Origin: Micrococcus flavus | GTDB taxonomy: Bacteria > Actinomycetota > Actinomycetes > Actinomycetales > Micrococcaceae | Direction of reading: 5' to 3' | NCBI RefSeq assembly: GCF_014204815.1 | Contig: NZ_JACHMC010000001.1 | Coordinates: 558,001-622,000 of the forward strand | Length of the DNA: 64,000 nucleotides | In this document: positions 61,734 through 64,000 of the stretch, one piece after another | How positions within the stretch are numbered: position 1 is the stretch's first letter | Layout: each line of letters opens with the position of its first letter | Position numbers and translations under genes: made by a program | Notes under the pieces: model-generated | Told to the model about the DNA's origin: nothing | The model's input: only the letters and a program-made list of their open reading frames with translations | The model's database searches: none

Positions 61734-61839
61734 CAAACCCGGGGCGATTCACCTTGCCCGAGCTGGCCAAGCTCGGCCGAACACTGACGAAACGCGCAAC
61801 CAACGTGCTGGCCTTCTTCGACCGACCGGGTGTCCCGCG

Positions 61840-62769
61840 TCAAGTAGTTGGCAGGTTTTCCTTGGTTTTGAATGTCGGGGTGGTGGGGTCGGCCAGGCCC
61901 AGGTGCACCTCCTTGGGCCGGTTCCATGAGACGGCCTCGTGGGGCCGGAGCTCGTTGTACTCGATCCGGTAGTCCTCGGCCCGCTCGGCGAGCACGATCG
62001 CGTCGTCTATCTCGTCCAGGTAGAGCCGCTCGTACTTCAGCGTGCCGAAGCCGCGTTCACGGGACCCGTTCTGCCCCGGGGTCTTCACTCGGGTACGCAC
62101 GTGGTGTAGCTCGGGGTGGGCGGCGATGAAGGACTCGAAGCGGAAGGACCGGAACGGCCCGCCGTTGTCCGTCACGATGGTCACCACGGGCAACAGCTCA
62201 CCGGTCTCGGGATCGACCGGGCAGGCCTCGACCAGCGGGTGACCGAACATAGCCTCGTAGTCGGCCAGGGCCAACTCGATCGCATCGATCGCGTCGTGCT
62301 GGTTCCCGGTGGGCGAAACGTGGAAGGGGTGCTCGTACTTGGACCAGTAGTCCCGGCACCCGGCCAGCCGCCGGGTCCCTCCGGTGGTGGTCTCGAACTC
62401 ACTGAAGTCCAGCTGCCAGACTTGGTTCGGGCCTGAGGGCTTGGTGGCGAACGCGGCCTTGCGCCGCTCGGCCAGCTTCCGTCGCTCCCGTTGGTACTGC
62501 GCGGGCAGAATCAGCCCCTCGTCGCGCAGGATCCGCAGCACGGTCGCCTCGGAAACCACATGCCCGTCGTGGCGGACCATTGCCCAGATCTTCCGATGCC
62601 CCCACGCCGGATGGGCCAGCGCGTGCTTGACCACCAGTTCCCTGGCGGCCTGCCGTCCCGGTTGCGGCCACGGTCCCTTCACCGCCGTCCCGGTGCGGGC
62701 CTTGGCCTGCCAGCGGCGCCAGGTCCGCTCGGGCATGTCGAAGAGCTGGCAGAACCTCGCGGTCGACAT
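61840..62769 (-). CDS. IS3-family transposase OrfB (nested element)
   Basis: 309 residues from the internal ATG at 62769; in the cell it is expected as an OrfAB fusion by -1 frameshifting. STARFCQLFDMPERTWRRWQ and HPAWGHRKIWAMVRHDGHVV belong to the HTH_21-type region. The rve core shows the DDE residues in VWQLDFSEFETT, VTIVTDNGGPFRS and PGQNGSRERGFGTLKYERL. The frame is intact to the stop at 61840, which lies beside the element end. Open sequence continues upstream of the ATG to the frameshift site. Confidence 0.88.
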   Translation of the reverse strand: MSTARFCQLFDMPERTWRRWQAKARTGTAVKGPWPQPGRQAARELVVKHALAHPAWGHRKIWAMVRHDGHVVSEATVLRILRDEGLILPAQYQRERRKLAERRKAAFATKPSGPNQVWQLDFSEFETTTGGTRRLAGCRDYWSKYEHPFHVSPTGNQHDAIDAIELALADYEAMFGHPLVEACPVDPETGELLPVVTIVTDNGGPFRSFRFESFIAAHPELHHVRTRVKTPGQNGSRERGFGTLKYERLYLDEIDDAIVLAERAEDYRIEYNELRPHEAVSWNRPKEVHLGLADPTTPTFKTKENLPTT

Positions 62770-62786
62770 GCCCGCTTCCACGCGGA

Positions 62787-63104
62787 TCACCTCGAGGTCC
62801 TCGAAGGGCCCAGCCGGCCCTCCGCGGACTTCTTCCACACCCTGGCTTCCAGGTGTGCCTCGCCCAAGGCCTGGGTCAGCTCGGCGACCTCGGCCTCCAG
62901 CTGTTCCTCTCGGGAGGATGGTCCGGACCTGCCGGCCACCAGGGCGGTCTTGCCGGCTTCCAGGAACTCGGCCTTCCACCGTCCGATGGACTGCTCACTG
63001 ACTTTCTCCTTGCGTGCCGCTTCGGCGATGGACATCTCGCCGGCCAGCACGCTCAGCACTATCCGGGTCTTCTTCTCCGCCGGAATCGAAGGTGGTCTAC
63101 CCAT
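62787..63104 (-). CDS. IS3-family transposase OrfA (nested element)
   Basis: 105 residues. MGRPPSIPAEKKTRIVLSVL and AGEMSIAEAARKEKVSEQSIGRWKAEFLEAGK form the helix-turn-helix; the end is a leucine-zipper-like coil (EEQLEAEVAELTQALGEAHLEARVW). Near the end lies the heptamer G GGC CCT (minus strand, plus coordinates 62805-62811), a perfect X XXY YYZ slippery site. Slipping -1 there leads from OrfA into GPFEDLEVIRVEAGMSTARF of OrfB, making the fused transposase. Confidence 0.88.
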   Translation of the reverse strand: MGRPPSIPAEKKTRIVLSVLAGEMSIAEAARKEKVSEQSIGRWKAEFLEAGKTALVAGRSGPSSREEQLEAEVAELTQALGEAHLEARVWKKSAEGRLGPSRTSR

Positions 63105-63317
63105 GTCTGACTCTCCTTCAGGACCTACATAACGGCCCTGCCACTAAGTCTGACGCGCGACACGGGCACCAGCAACGGTCCGACAGAGGCGATCAACGGC
63201 CGGCTCGAACACCTCCGCGGCTCCGCCCTCGGGTTCCGCAACCTCACCCACTACATCGCCCGCAGCCTCCTCGAAGCAGGAGGCTTCAGACCCCACCTAC
63301 ACCCTCAAATGCGATGA

Positions 63318-63468
63318 GCCGGATTACGAGACTCGACACCCCGTATCATCCCAGGCCAGGAGCACCTTTCTCTATGACGCCCACCCGTCGAGACCACACC
63401 CCAGTGAAATCTCGAGGTCAGCGGGTGCTCGTGGTAGGGCCTGAACTGTGGTCCGTACACTCCTACTC
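63318..63468. other. Intergenic region before the exchanger gene
   Basis: 150 bp; TACACT at 63456-63461, 7 nt from the next ATG, is a possible leaderless -10. No right inverted repeat for the ISL3 remnant could be identified with confidence. Confidence 0.35.
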
Positions 63469-64000
63469 ATGGATGCGCTTGATATTGGACGGATCGTGGC
63501 CGGACTGGTGCTGCTGGTCTTGGGTGGGGAATTTTTGGTGCGTGGGGCGTCAGCACTGGCCGGACGTTTCGGGATTTCGTCATTGGTGATCGGTCTCACC
63601 GTAGTGTCAGCGGCGACGTCGGCACCCGAGTTCGCAGTGAGCGTCGGTGCTGTACTGCGTGATGAACCGGGGCTTGCCGTGGGCAATGCGGTTGGCAGCA
63701 ACATCATTAATGTCCTGCTCATCCTGGGACTGTCCGCGCTGGTCGTTCCCCTCGCTGTAAAGCGGAGGCTGATCCGCTTTGACCTGCCCCTGATGGTCGT
63801 CTTGTCAGTTCTACTGCTCCTTGTGTCCCTGGATGGGAGGATCAGTGCGGTGGACGGGCTGATACTATTTTTCGGTGTGGTGGTCCACACCATAATGTCC
63901 GTGGTGGTTAGTCGGCGGGACGCCAAGACCGCGGTGAATGCCCGGGAAGGGACAGGAGATTCGGCAACCATCGATCCAGCCGACGAGGAAGGGGCTGCGC
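63469..64000 (+). CDS. Calcium/sodium antiporter (YrbG family), partial
   Basis: 177 visible codons, continuing past the window. ATG at 63469. Membrane protein exchanging Na+ (or H+) for Ca2+. The first alpha-repeat is complete: LVLLVLGGEFLVRGASALAG, GISSLVIGLTVVSAATSAPE, FAVSVGAVLRDEPGLAVGNA and VGSNIINVLLILGLSALVVP, with the cation-binding Glu (APEFAVS) and GSN motif. The visible end (DAKTAVNAREGTGDSATIDP) is the start of the loop before the second repeat. GC is lower than in the core genes upstream, suggesting that it belongs to the accessory zone. Confidence 0.88.
   Translation, partial: MDALDIGRIVAGLVLLVLGGEFLVRGASALAGRFGISSLVIGLTVVSAATSAPEFAVSVGAVLRDEPGLAVGNAVGSNIINVLLILGLSALVVPLAVKRRLIRFDLPLMVVLSVLLLLVSLDGRISAVDGLILFFGVVVHTIMSVVVSRRDAKTAVNAREGTGDSATIDPADEEGAA

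Larger units (their letters stand above)
60433..61751. mobile_element. IS3-family insertion sequence, no target duplication
   Basis: 1319 bp. Ends are imperfect inverted repeats: TGAATCGCTCCGGGTCTGGT at 60433 and, inverted from 61751, TGAATCGCCCCGGGTTTGTT, both continuing to GAGGCTC. The immediate flanks (CGA before, CCT after) do not match, so the original target duplication has been lost by deletion or recombination. Confidence 0.85.
61831..63162. mobile_element. IS3-family insertion sequence nested in an ISL3 remnant
   Basis: 1332 bp. The ends are TGTCCCGCGTCA at 61831 and, inverted up to 63162, TGTCGCGCGTCA. A 4-bp target duplication CGGG (61827-61830 and 63163-63166) flanks it. It carries orfA and orfB on the minus strand. 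Confidence 0.93.
61752..63317 (+). pseudogene. ISL3-family transposase remnant split by an IS3 element
   Basis: Two C-terminal pieces of one gene. LPELAKLGRTLTKRATNVLA and FFDRPG lie at about 61754-61830, and TSNGPTEAINGRLEHLRGSA then LGFRNLTHYIARSLLEAGGF end with a stop at 63315-63317. Joined at the IS3 target site they read DRPG-TSNGPTE without interruption. The upstream part of the transposase is gone, cut off at the IS3 element ending at 61751. It is a different ISL3 member from the intact one at 54865. Confidence 0.85.

Overview
The window is chromosomal DNA of a very high-GC actinobacterium, most likely Micrococcus or a close relative in the Micrococcaceae. This rests on the extreme GC bias at third codon positions, frequent GTG and TTG starts, the gene set (a mycothiol-era YbdK-type ligase, GuaB3, SURF1, DUF3817, the IspH/XseAB neighbourhood) and many -10-like hexamers placed 6-8 nt upstream of start codons, which suggests leaderless mRNAs. 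No rRNA, tRNA or CRISPR array was seen.

From 1 to about 46.8 kb the window is ordinary core genome. It holds a partial zinc alcohol dehydrogenase, a glutamate-cysteine ligase-like enzyme and a THUMP-like methyltransferase. An iron-regulated siderophore ABC operon (3.6-7.5 kb) follows behind IdeR/DtxR-type boxes. A DUF559 gene lies between two related palindromes (7.6-8.9 kb), and groES-groEL sits behind two CIRCE elements. A decayed exported-protein gene and a broken BCCT (betaine/choline) transporter gene come next, then a dicarboxylate symporter. The purine block guaB, guaB3, SURF1, DUF3817, guaA spans 15.5-21.5 kb. After it come a large helicase-like protein lacking the Walker A lysine, small metabolic and membrane genes, an aminotransferase, PPK2, a PfpI-family protein, xseA/xseB, ispH, gluconokinase, a DASS transporter, rmuC, a macrodomain protein, Hsp20 with a HAIR-like operator, and ychF.

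At the 3' end of ychF the chromosome changes character. The last codons of ychF are AT-richer than the rest of the gene, and the same terminal peptide (VEFRFNV-stop) is encoded twice more downstream, at 56331-56354 and 57834-57857. This is the pattern expected of two tandem integrations into the ychF 3' end. The first unit (46777-56354) carries a compact restriction-modification-like operon: a DNA methyltransferase, an SF2 helicase and a GIY-YIG/T5orf172 nuclease with 4-bp overlaps, resembling the yeeA-yeeB-yeeC arrangement of Bacillus. It also carries a divergent XRE regulator, a zinc-finger protein ending in an IS5-type transposase N-domain, a tiny His/Cys-rich protein, and an intact ISL3 element with a perfect 8-bp target duplication. 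The second unit (56355-57857) carries only a Clp-N/SRPBCC protein and its HTH partner. No integrase is visible in either unit.

From 57.9 kb to the end is an AT-richer, eroded accessory zone. It contains a 47-residue double CCHC zinc-knuckle protein, a decayed SCO1664-type pseudogene and a glycerate kinase whose probable upstream permease gene is reduced to a 3' stub. An IS3-family element and a second IS3-family element nested inside an ISL3 transposase remnant follow. The window ends in a Na+/Ca2+ exchanger gene that runs off the edge.
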